A stretch of 7,046 bases of DNA from Oscillospiraceae bacterium (GTDB lineage Bacteria; Bacillota; Clostridia; Oscillospirales; Ruminococcaceae). Positions 1 to 5,591 of the stretch are shown here, piece by piece. The stretch is from the NCBI GenBank assembly GCA_019416775.1, contig DXWR01000199.1, positions 1 through 7,046 on the forward strand, read 5' to 3'. The notes under the pieces are model-generated. The model did not search any database, was not told the origin of the DNA, and saw nothing but the letters and a program-made list of their open reading frames with translations. Both the position numbers and the translations under genes were made by a program. Positions within the stretch are counted from its first letter, which is position 1; each line of letters starts with the position of its first letter.

Positions 1-1
1 C

Positions 2-1030
2 ATCCCTCTGATCTTTCCGGAAGCCGGGGAAGAGGACCTGCTTTATTCCGCTGTGGCGGTGCTGGCCCAGGATACCCCTTGGGCGGAAGCGGGCTACCCC
101 ATGACCTTTGGGGAAAAGCTGGCGGAAGGATCCCGCCGCACCACCTTCCAGCGTGCCGAGCCCATGGAAATTATCGAAGGGGGCTGGAATGTGGGGGTCA
201 AATGGGAAAACGGCAGTGTGCTGTTCTCGTTGGCGGAAGGGGGCATTGTCTCCCTGACCCGCAATGGCAAGGAACTGATTGCCCTGCCCCCTCGTCCCTG
301 CTATTGGCGGGCTTCCACCAGCAACGACATCGGCTGGAAGTTCCCCCAGGACAGCGGCATTTGGGCGGCGGCGGATCTGCTGGGCCGCCCCACCGAACAC
401 AGCTACGACATCGACCCCGACCGCACCATGCTCACGGTGCGCTACCGGTTTCATGCGCCCAGCCTGCCCCGGCTGGATGTGGCGGTAAGCTACACCGTCA
501 ACAGTCAAGGGGAGATTTTGGTCAGCGCCCAATATAACGGCATTTCCGGCCAGCCCCTGCTGCCGGAGTTCGGCCTGCGGTTTGCCTTAAATAAGGACTT
601 GGAGTATTTCTCCTACTTCGGTCGCGGCCCGGAAGAAAACTACTGCGACCGGAACACCGGCGCTGCTCTGGGCTGGTATCAAACCACCGTCCAGGACTGC
701 CTCACCCCTTACGCCAAATGCCAGGAATGCGGCAACCGCACCGAGGTGCGCAGCTTTACCCTCACCGATGAAACCGGCGTGGGCCTTTCGGTGCAGCGGC
801 TGGGAGAGGATACCTTGGAAGTGTCCTGTCTGCCGGTAAGCGCCTTTGAGCTGCAAAATGCCCGGCATCCTTCCGAGCTGCCCCAGCAGCACTACACCCA
901 TTTAAAGGTGCTGGCCGCTCAAATGGGGGTGGGAGGCGATGACAGCTGGGGAGCCCCGGTGCTGCCCCGCTACCGCTTGTCCTCCCAGCAGGATTACGCC
1001 GTGCGGTTCATTTTGCGGACCATCGGCTGA
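2..1030 (+). CDS. lacZ: Beta-galactosidase (GH2), C-terminal part, 5' end outside window
   Basis: The frame is open from the first complete codon at base 2 to TGA at 1028-1030, giving 342 residues with no start in view; the GTG at 53 is internal. This is the C-terminal third of a long LacZ-type enzyme, which hydrolyses lactose and related beta-galactosides in the cytoplasm. The stretch from about residue 55 is the beta-galactosidase small-chain domain. Recognisable family motifs are YWRASTSNDIGW (E. coli TRAPLDNDIG region), YFGRGPEENYCDR, ECGNRTEVR and, near the end, MGVGGDDSW. The last matches E. coli MGIGGDDSW, whose Trp999 helps hold the glucose or allolactose moiety, so that substrate-binding Trp is present here. 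The catalytic glutamates lie upstream and cannot be checked. No clear intrinsic terminator follows the stop codon. The family is certain; real substrate preference cannot be told from this fragment. Confidence 0.95.
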   Translation: MPLIFPEAGEEDLLYSAVAVLAQDTPWAEAGYPMTFGEKLAEGSRRTTFQRAEPMEIIEGGWNVGVKWENGSVLFSLAEGGIVSLTRNGKELIALPPRPCYWRASTSNDIGWKFPQDSGIWAAADLLGRPTEHSYDIDPDRTMLTVRYRFHAPSLPRLDVAVSYTVNSQGEILVSAQYNGISGQPLLPEFGLRFALNKDLEYFSYFGRGPEENYCDRNTGAALGWYQTTVQDCLTPYAKCQECGNRTEVRSFTLTDETGVGLSVQRLGEDTLEVSCLPVSAFELQNARHPSELPQQHYTHLKVLAAQMGVGGDDSWGAPVLPRYRLSSQQDYAVRFILRTIG

Positions 1031-1051
1031 GAAACCTGGAAAAAGACGGCG

Positions 1052-1065
1052 GATTTTTAAAAATC
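1052..1065 (+). promoter_or_regulatory. AT-rich palindrome, possible UP element of P1
   Basis: GATTTTTAAAAATC is a perfect 14-bp palindrome with no loop, so it is not a terminator. If P1 starts near 1104, the tract covers about -52 to -39, which is where the RNA polymerase alpha subunit contacts UP elements, and its T-tract/A-tract pattern resembles the UP consensus. The position and sequence are seen; the function is inferred. Confidence 0.35.
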
Positions 1066-1066
1066 G

Positions 1067-1097
1067 TTCACCATTCCTGCCGGAAATATGGTATAAT
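1067..1097 (+). promoter_or_regulatory. Promoter P1 of the two-component/HtrA operon (extended -10)
   Basis: A perfect -10 box TATAAT at 1092-1097 is preceded by TGG at 1089-1091, making an extended -10. The best -35 candidate is TTCACC at 1067-1072 (4 of 6 to TTGACA), but the spacer of 19 bp is long, so the extended -10 probably carries recognition. Predicted start of transcription is about 1103-1105, giving a leader of roughly 180 nt before the response regulator. The -10 overlaps the palindrome at 1094-1116, suggesting repression of this promoter. Confidence 0.7.
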
Positions 1098-1116
1098 GAT
1101 TGCTAAGCAATCATTA
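1094..1116 (+). promoter_or_regulatory. Perfect 23-bp palindrome over the P1 -10 and start site, probable operator
   Basis: The left arm TAATGATTGCT (1094-1104) is exactly repeated in reverse complement at 1106-1116 around a single central base (1105). It begins inside the -10 box and its centre falls on the predicted transcription start. Only the right half would therefore be in the RNA, so this is best read as a DNA site for a dimeric repressor rather than an RNA hairpin. The inner ATTGCT-A-AGCAAT dyad is similar in style to MarR-family operators, but no such regulator gene is in the window and the binding protein is unknown. Confidence 0.65.
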
Positions 1117-1117
1117 C

Positions 1118-1184
1118 GGTTCCCACCTTGCCGCCCAACAGGCAGGGGCGGCATTTCGCCGGAAGGCGAAAACCGGTGGAAACC
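1118..1184 (+). ncRNA. Predicted structured leader RNA, three-way junction (unclassified)
   Basis: Three helices nest compactly within the P1 transcript. The closing helix pairs GGTTCCCACC (1118-1127) with GGTGGAAACC (1175-1184), 9 of 10 pairs with one C-A mismatch. It encloses a hairpin with an 8-bp perfect stem, TGCCGCCC (1129-1136) with GGGCGGCA (1146-1153) and a 9-nt loop, and directly beside it a second hairpin, TTTCGCC (1154-1160) with GGCGAAA (1165-1171), closed by GGAA, which fits the GNRA tetraloop class. Junction linkers are 1, 0 and 3 nt. I do not recognise a known riboswitch or small-RNA family in it. It may be a riboswitch-like or protein-binding leader, or a palindromic repeat element acting at the DNA level. 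The 3' strand overlaps the P2 -35 region. Confidence 0.5.
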
Positions 1185-1206
1185 CAACGGATTTTTATGG
1201 TATCAT
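1177..1206 (+). promoter_or_regulatory. Possible second promoter P2 (extended -10)
   Basis: TATCAT at 1201-1206 preceded by TGG at 1198-1200 gives an extended -10, with TGGAAA at 1177-1182 (4 of 6 to TTGACA, 18-bp spacer) as a weak -35. The 15 bases 1197-1211 match the P1 core at 1088-1102 in 14 positions, including the downstream ATGATTG that forms part of the palindrome arm. The second arm is missing here, so P2 has at most an operator half-site. Start would be near 1213, bypassing the three-way-junction RNA. Confidence 0.45.
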
Positions 1207-1220
1207 GATTGAAAGTGAAC

Positions 1221-1241
1221 TTCCGGCAACGTTTGCCGGAA
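1221..1241 (+). other. Leader hairpin near the P2 start
   Basis: TTCCGGCAA (1221-1229) pairs perfectly with TTGCCGGAA (1233-1241) around a 3-nt loop. No T-run follows, so it is not a terminator. In a P2 transcript it would lie within about 10 nt of the 5' end, the usual place for a stabilising 5' stem-loop; in a P1 transcript it would be the fourth helix of the leader. It ends 28 nt before the Shine-Dalgarno site and should not block it. Confidence 0.5.
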
Positions 1242-1269
1242 TGGAAAAGAAAACCGCGCTTGCAGCGGG

Positions 1270-1275
1270 AGGGGG
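1270..1275 (+). promoter_or_regulatory. Ribosome binding site fixing the response regulator start
   Basis: AGGGGG within the purine run GGGAGGGGG, 8 nt before ATG at 1284. The frame continues upstream to a TTG at 1209, but that codon lies in the promoter region and has no such site, and the receiver fold starts right after ATG 1284. Confidence 0.75.
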
Positions 1276-1283
1276 AATTATCC

Positions 1284-1976
1284 ATGGCACAGGAAAAAAT
1301 TATGGTGGTGGACGACGACCAGAATATCTGCGAGCTGCTCCGGCTCTATCTGGAAAAGGACGGCTACAACGTCACCATCTTTAACGACGGCGAAGAAGCG
1401 CTGAAAAACTTTGACAACACCTCCCCGGACCTGATCCTGTTGGACATTATGCTGCCCGGCCAGGACGGCTGGCAGGTCTGCCGGGAAGTGCGGAAAAAAT
1501 CCAATGTTCCCATCATCATGCTCACCGCCAAAGGGGAAACCTTTGACAAAGTGCTGGGCCTGGAGCTGGGAGCAGACGACTACGTCACCAAACCCTTCGA
1601 CACCAAGGAAGTGATGGCCCGGATCAAGGCGGTGCTCCGTCGGATGGATCACTCCTCCAAGGCCGATGAGGTCAAGGAAGTGCGCTACGACAAATTGGTG
1701 GTGAATATGACCCGCTATGAGCTGAAGGTGGACGGCAAAGTGGTGGACACCCCGCCCAAAGAATTGGAACTGCTGTTCCATCTGGCCAGCCACCCCAACC
1801 GGGTGTACACTCGGGATCAGCTGCTGGATGAAGTGTGGGGCTTTGAGTATTACGGGGACTCCCGCACCATCGACGTCCATGTGAAGCGGCTGCGGGAAAA
1901 GCTGGAAGGAGTTTCCGACCAGTGGAGCCTGAAAACCGTTTGGGGCGTGGGTTATAAATTTGAAGTAAACGAATAA
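1284..1976 (+). CDS. Two-component response regulator, OmpR/PhoB family
   Basis: This 230-residue protein has the usual length of the family. The receiver domain (about 5-118) shows the acidic pair D10/D11, the phospho-acceptor D54 in LILLDIMLPG, the switch residues T81 (IIMLTAK) and Y100, and the conserved K103 in TKPF. A winged-helix DNA-binding domain (about 133-229) follows, with the typical RTIDVHVKRLREKLE recognition-helix stretch and the C-terminal GVGYKF hairpin. It should act in the cytoplasm as a phosphorylation-controlled transcription factor for the kinase encoded downstream. It is the first gene of the operon, expressed from P1/P2, and probably controls its own operon and htrA. 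Genes of this type next to a kinase and HtrA recall CssR of B. subtilis, and WalR-like regulators also look similar; the exact orthologue cannot be named from sequence alone. All phosphorylation residues are intact. Confidence 0.96.
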   Translation: MAQEKIMVVDDDQNICELLRLYLEKDGYNVTIFNDGEEALKNFDNTSPDLILLDIMLPGQDGWQVCREVRKKSNVPIIMLTAKGETFDKVLGLELGADDYVTKPFDTKEVMARIKAVLRRMDHSSKADEVKEVRYDKLVVNMTRYELKVDGKVVDTPPKELELLFHLASHPNRVYTRDQLLDEVWGFEYYGDSRTIDVHVKRLREKLEGVSDQWSLKTVWGVGYKFEVNE

Positions 1977-1978
1977 TG

Positions 1979-1993
1979 GCTGCGGTATGCAGC
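1979..1993 (+). other. Small hairpin just after the response regulator stop
   Basis: GCTGC (1979-1983) pairs with GCAGC (1989-1993) around a 5-nt loop. Its 3' side overlaps a GCAGG (1992-1996) that can instead pair with CCTGC (2012-2016) inside the following terminator, so it may take part in alternative folding. A ribosome at the stop codon (1974-1976) would probably melt it. Confidence 0.35.
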
Positions 1994-1998
1994 AGGAG

Positions 1999-2037
1999 GG
2001 ATCTCCGTCAGCCTGCCGGGCACGGGGGTCCTTTTTT
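1999..2037 (+). terminator. Intrinsic terminator between response regulator and kinase genes
   Basis: A 9-bp stem pairs 1999-2007 (GGATCTCCG) with 2023-2031 (CGGGGGTCC), all positions paired with two G-U pairs, and is extended by T2008-A2022 and, past a 2-nt bulge, by GCC/GGC (2011-2013 with 2019-2021). Six T residues follow at once (2032-2037). This is a well-formed Rho-independent terminator inside the operon. Only 27 nt separate it from the kinase ATG, too few for a promoter, so kinase and htrA seem to depend on read-through or on a promoter within the regulator gene. Confidence 0.8.
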
Positions 2038-2064
2038 ATCCGGAGAAATTGAGGAAAGAAAATC

Positions 2065-3540
2065 ATGCAGCGAAGCATTATCTTTAAGTATTTTACCATC
2101 TATCTGGCGTTGGTGCTGCTGAGTATTGCCGTGCTGGGAGCGGGGATTATGGCCTTTGCCACCATGTACTTTAAGGACGAAAACTATCAGCAGCTGGAAG
2201 CCTGCGCCCAAAAGGGCAGTCAGCAGATTACTCGCTCCTTGACAGAGAACACGCAGCTGGATCAAAGGCTGGTTTCCGATTACCTGTCGGTGATGGCCTC
2301 CTCGGTCAGCGGCGAACTGCTGGTCAGCGATTTGGATGGCACTTTGCTGCTTAGCTCTCAGCCCGATTCCTCTTTGCCGGGCAAACAGGTGGATAGCCGG
2401 ATCTTGGAGCAGCTTCAGCTGAATTTGAGCTATCGGGAAATGGGCTATCTGGGAGGGCTGTTTCCGGTGCACTACAATACCGTGGCCCTGCCCATTTATG
2501 ACCAACAGCAGCAGGTGGTGGGCTATCTCTTTGCCAGTGCCCCCGCCGGGGAACCGTTAAACGCCTTTTTGCTGGATTTTTTGCAGGTGTTCTCGGTGGC
2601 GTCGGTGATTGTGCTGGCGGTGGTTTCCATTATCATCTACTTTGTTTCCCGCCAATTGGTTAAGCCTTTGCGGCAGATGAGCGAAGCGGCGGCGAAAATG
2701 AGCAGCGGGGACTTTTCCCAGCGGCTGATGGTGGATTCCGACGATGAATTGGGCCAGCTTGCCTTGGCCATGAATCACATGGCTCAATCCCTGGCTTCCT
2801 TGGAGACCATGCGCCGCAGCTTTATCTCCAATGTGTCCCACGAGCTGAAAACCCCCATGACCACCATTTCCGGCTTTGTGGACGGGATTTTGGATGGCAC
2901 CATCCCTCCCAATCAACAGAAAAAATACCTGCGGATTGTCTCAGATGAGGTGAATCGTCTCAGCCGGTTGGTGGTGAGCATGCTCAACCTCTCCCGGATC
3001 GAAGCCGGAGAGATGAAGCTGACCCGCCAAAAGGTGGACGCGGTGGATTCCACCATTCAAACTCTGTTCCAGCTGGAATCTCAGATTGAAAAGCGGGGAC
3101 TGGAGGTGGAGGGCTTGGATCACGAGCCGCTGTATGTGGATGCCGATCCCGACCTGCTCCACCAGGTGATCTATAACCTCACCGAAAATGCCTGCAAATT
3201 TGCCAATCAAGGGGGCACCCTCTCCTTCTCCTTTGAGAAGGAAGGCAGCCGTGCTATGATCGGGGTGAAAAACACCGGGGAAGGATTGTCCAAACAGGAA
3301 ATTTCCCGGGTATTTGACCGCTTTTATAAAACCGACCGTTCCCGCGGCTTGGATAAAACCGGCGTGGGGCTGGGGCTTTACATTGTCCGCTCCATTGTCA
3401 CCCTCCACGGCGGGGAAATTATTGTCCGGTCGGTGAAGGGGGAATACACCGAATTTGTGTTCACCCTTCCCTTGTATAATCCTATGCGCATCTTTAAGAA
3501 GAAAACCGATGGCAAGGAGGAGCCCAATGCAAAATCATGA
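2065..3540 (+). CDS. Membrane sensor histidine kinase (HAMP, HisKA, HATPase_c)
   Basis: This 491-residue protein begins at ATG 2065 behind GAGGAAAG (2051-2058). Domains in order are: TM1 about 10-33, an extracytoplasmic sensor region about 35-170 with no motif I can name, TM2 about 172-194, HAMP about 195-247, HisKA about 248-313, and the ATP-binding domain about 355-470. The phospho-accepting H259 lies in SHELKTPMT, whose HELKT also fits the ExxT motif of kinases that double as phosphatases. The N box has N371 and N375 (NLTENACKF), the F box is VFDRFYKTD, and the G2 box is GVGLGL (433-438). The G1 box reads NTGEGL (403-408), with Asn where most families have Asp; this variant also occurs in apparently active clostridial kinases. 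It should sense an envelope signal and phosphorylate D54 of the regulator encoded upstream. Its last 14 bases overlap htrA. Confidence 0.95.
   Translation: MQRSIIFKYFTIYLALVLLSIAVLGAGIMAFATMYFKDENYQQLEACAQKGSQQITRSLTENTQLDQRLVSDYLSVMASSVSGELLVSDLDGTLLLSSQPDSSLPGKQVDSRILEQLQLNLSYREMGYLGGLFPVHYNTVALPIYDQQQQVVGYLFASAPAGEPLNAFLLDFLQVFSVASVIVLAVVSIIIYFVSRQLVKPLRQMSEAAAKMSSGDFSQRLMVDSDDELGQLALAMNHMAQSLASLETMRRSFISNVSHELKTPMTTISGFVDGILDGTIPPNQQKKYLRIVSDEVNRLSRLVVSMLNLSRIEAGEMKLTRQKVDAVDSTIQTLFQLESQIEKRGLEVEGLDHEPLYVDADPDLLHQVIYNLTENACKFANQGGTLSFSFEKEGSRAMIGVKNTGEGLSKQEISRVFDRFYKTDRSRGLDKTGVGLGLYIVRSIVTLHGGEIIVRSVKGEYTEFVFTLPLYNPMRIFKKKTDGKEEPNAKS
3514..3520 (+). promoter_or_regulatory. Ribosome binding site of htrA, inside the kinase gene
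   Basis: AAGGAGG, a full match to the anti-Shine-Dalgarno core, 6 nt before ATG 3527. It decides the start: the frame is open further up to 3455, but that part lies within the kinase coding region, lacks such a site and adds residues unlike the family. The placement suggests translational coupling with the kinase. Confidence 0.85.
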
Positions 3541-4840
3541 TCTAAATTCCAATCAGCCGCAGCAGGCCTCTTCCGGGGGCTTTCAGGTGCTTTCCGGCCA
3601 GCCAGCGGGGGAGTTTCAGAAGGTAAGCCATATTTCCGGCAAAGAGGATACCGGCGTCCCGGTGATTTCGGATCTTTCCCTCAATACCCAGCAGCGTTCC
3701 GGCGTTAAGCCCTTTTGGGTGATCCTGATGGTGTTGGCTGCCATTGCCGTGTTGATTGTGGTGGCGTTGGGGGTGCTGCAATGGAGGGATGAGACTTCCG
3801 GCAGTGACGGGGATCAGATCCAGCTGACCCTGCAACAGCCTGCCTCTTCCCAAACCGATGCCGGTTCCTTGGACGACGGCCTCTCCACCGAGGAGATTGC
3901 CGCCAGAACCGAGGACAGCGTGGTGGGAATCATCACCGCTTCCCTCAGCAGTACCGGAAACGGTTATGTGACCAACAGCCAAGGCAGCGGGGTGATCCTG
4001 ACCACTGACGGCTATATCGTCACCAACGCCCATGTCATCGGCACGGCGGACGACGCCAACGACACCTATCTTCCCGCCGAACGGATTGTGGTGTATTTCC
4101 ACGATGGGGAATCGGTAGACGCTTCCTTGATCGCGTTTGATACCTCCACCGACCTGGCCGTGATTAAAGTGCAGGTCCAGCAGGAACTGACCCCGGCTGA
4201 GCTGGGGGATCCCGATGCCCTGGTGCTGGGAGAACGGGTGGTAGCCATCGGCAACCCCGGGGGAATTTCCCTTTCCGGCACCATCACCCAGGGGATCGTC
4301 TCCGGTTTGGACCGTGTGGTCACCGTGGGCAAGGTAGGCGGAGACCAAATCCCCTGCATCCAAACCGATGCCGCCATTAACACCGGCAATTCCGGCGGGG
4401 CGCTGGTGAACAAATACGGTCAGGTAGTGGGGATTGTCTCCATTAAGATGGGGGACAGCTATGAAAATATCGGCTTTGCCATCCCCATGGATCTGGTGAA
4501 GTCGGTGGCGGAAGAGCTGATTTCCCACGGCAACGTACTGCTGGGCCGGGTGCGGATCGGCATCACCTACACCAGCATCACCCAGGATATGAGCGCCCTG
4601 TACGGCATTCCCGCCGGACTGCGGATTGTGGAGGTGGACCCGGAAAGCGACTGCGCCGGCAAGGTCCAGCCGGGGGACATTGTCACCGCCATGGACGGCA
4701 CGGAAGTCACTGACAGCGACAGCATTGATGCCATCCTCCAAACCAAGATCCCGGGGGACCCCTTGATTCTCACCATCTACCGGGCAGATGAGAATGGGGA
4801 AGGGTATCAGACTGTAGCGGTTTCCCTGTTGGAAAAATAA
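3527..4840 (+). CDS. htrA: HtrA/DegP-type membrane-anchored serine protease with PDZ domain
   Basis: The product has 437 residues. A Q/S-rich cytoplasmic tail (1-61) precedes one membrane segment (about 62-85, WVILMVLAAIAVLIVVALGV), a flexible S/D-rich linker, a trypsin-like domain (about 125-325) and one C-terminal PDZ domain (about 343-435). The catalytic triad is complete: H169 in TNAHV, D209 in STDLAVIKV and S289 in GNSGGAL. The layout of one anchor and one PDZ is usual for Gram-positive HtrA. It should sit on the outer face of the membrane and degrade, or help refold, misfolded exported proteins. The gene overlaps the kinase gene by 14 bp and has its own strong ribosome site, so it belongs to the same operon and is a likely output of the two-component system, as HtrA proteases are for CssRS. 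The regulatory link is inferred. Confidence 0.96.
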   Translation: MQNHDLNSNQPQQASSGGFQVLSGQPAGEFQKVSHISGKEDTGVPVISDLSLNTQQRSGVKPFWVILMVLAAIAVLIVVALGVLQWRDETSGSDGDQIQLTLQQPASSQTDAGSLDDGLSTEEIAARTEDSVVGIITASLSSTGNGYVTNSQGSGVILTTDGYIVTNAHVIGTADDANDTYLPAERIVVYFHDGESVDASLIAFDTSTDLAVIKVQVQQELTPAELGDPDALVLGERVVAIGNPGGISLSGTITQGIVSGLDRVVTVGKVGGDQIPCIQTDAAINTGNSGGALVNKYGQVVGIVSIKMGDSYENIGFAIPMDLVKSVAEELISHGNVLLGRVRIGITYTSITQDMSALYGIPAGLRIVEVDPESDCAGKVQPGDIVTAMDGTEVTDSDSIDAILQTKIPGDPLILTIYRADENGEGYQTVAVSLLEK

Positions 4841-4850
4841 AAAACAATCA

Positions 4851-4882
4851 CGGGTGCGTCTTTTCGGACACACCCGCTTTTT
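4851..4882 (+). terminator. Terminator between convergent genes, probably bidirectional
   Basis: CGGGTGCGTC (4851-4860) pairs with GACACACCCG (4867-4876), 9 of 10 pairs with one C-A mismatch and a TTTTCG loop, then C and TTTTT (4878-4882). This ends the htrA operon. Read on the minus strand, the same hairpin is followed by TGATTG and then TTTTTT (complement of 4839-4844), so it can also serve the minus-strand operon, although there the T-run starts six bases from the stem and should work less well. The two stop codons are only 48 bp apart. Confidence 0.85.
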
Positions 4883-4888
4883 CTGCTG

Positions 4889-5575
4889 TTATTTTCTTTT
4901 CAGCCCTCGCAGAAGCTCCTTCTGTTCCGGCGTGATCCGCCGGCTTTCCACCGCCTTTTGGATGCTTTTGTTGTGCACCCACACGCCCAGCCGGTGTTCT
5001 TCCAGCCAGGGCAGGGCGGCGTCCCACTGCTTGGCTAAGGCGGTGGCAAACAGCCAGGCCTGCATCATCTTCACATAATATTCCTCCCGCCGGATGGAAC
5101 CGGTCCGCTCCAGCACTTGGGGGGTGAAATCTTCTTCTAAGAAGTGGCGCATCAGCATTCCCAGTCCGAACCGCACAGTGTAGGGGCGGGGATCGTCCAG
5201 CCAGTGGGGAATCTGCTCCCAGAGTTCCGGGCGGTGTTTGGCGAATACCTTGGGGGAGAGCAGGTCGCAGGTGGCCCAGTTGTCTACCTGGGGGAGGAAG
5301 GCTTCCAGCCGCCGGAGCACTTCGCCGTAGTCCTTTTTCCCTTCCAGCAGCATGCCGTGGAGGTTGTTTTCCTCGTAGTAGAAATGGGGCAGGGCATCCA
5401 AAAATGGTTCCGACGCCGGGTCTTTGGCAAAGGAAGCGGCAAATTTCCGCAGCACCGGCGTCCGGATGCCTATCACCCGGCTGGGATCGTAATCCGGTAT
5501 GAGCTTGCAGTGAAACTCCCGATACTCGGCGTCCGCCAGGGAGAAGAGTTGCTGTAAAAGGGTGTTTTGATTCAT
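4889..5575 (-). CDS. AlkD-like DNA alkylation repair family protein (HEAT repeats)
   Basis: This 228-residue protein starts at ATG 5573-5575, with GAAAGGA (5581-5587) 5 nt upstream on the minus strand, and stops at 4889-4891. The N-terminal FHCKLIPDYDPSRVIGIRTPVLRKFA block and the VDNWATCD motif are typical of the DNA_alkylation (COG4912) family, all-helical HEAT-like proteins. Bacillus cereus AlkD, a glycosylase for alkylated purines, uses Trp109, Asp113, Arg148 and Trp187. From memory of that spacing, W100, D104, R135 and W174 are likely counterparts: W-to-D is 4 and R-to-W is 39 in both, with a 4-residue shorter gap between D and R. Base-excision activity is thus possible but unproven, since many relatives are uncharacterised. 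It is the second gene of a minus-strand operon, 16 bp after the flavoprotein gene. The alignment needs confirming. Confidence 0.85.
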   Translation of the reverse strand: MNQNTLLQQLFSLADAEYREFHCKLIPDYDPSRVIGIRTPVLRKFAASFAKDPASEPFLDALPHFYYEENNLHGMLLEGKKDYGEVLRRLEAFLPQVDNWATCDLLSPKVFAKHRPELWEQIPHWLDDPRPYTVRFGLGMLMRHFLEEDFTPQVLERTGSIRREEYYVKMMQAWLFATALAKQWDAALPWLEEHRLGVWVHNKSIQKAVESRRITPEQKELLRGLKRK

Positions 5576-5591
5576 AACGTTCCTTTCTGGG

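Noticed and set aside
1154..1171. Intrinsic terminator in the leader hairpins
   Set aside because: The stem TTTCGCC/GGCGAAA is followed by ACCGGT and not by a T-run, so it is not a terminator by itself.
1118..1196. Known riboswitch classes for the leader structure
   Set aside because: I compared from memory with c-di-GMP-I, purine, THF, cobalamin and hammerhead-type three-way junctions; the conserved core bases of these are not present, so no class name is given.
1100..1384. Possible 94-residue leader protein read from a TTG at 1100
   Set aside because: The start lies within the operator palindrome at or before the predicted transcription start, no Shine-Dalgarno site precedes it, and it overlaps the regulator gene by 101 bases out of frame.
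1278..2099. Open frame of 273 codons on the minus strand opposite the response regulator
   Set aside because: It runs through the regulator, the terminator and the kinase start, shows no family features, and mirrors codon bias of the plus-strand gene.
3542..4873. Open frame of 443 codons on the minus strand opposite htrA
   Set aside because: It lies fully across a protease gene with an intact triad, its translation is rich in His, Gly and Asp with no domain, and it has no ribosome site. Long antisense frames are expected from GC-rich third codon positions.
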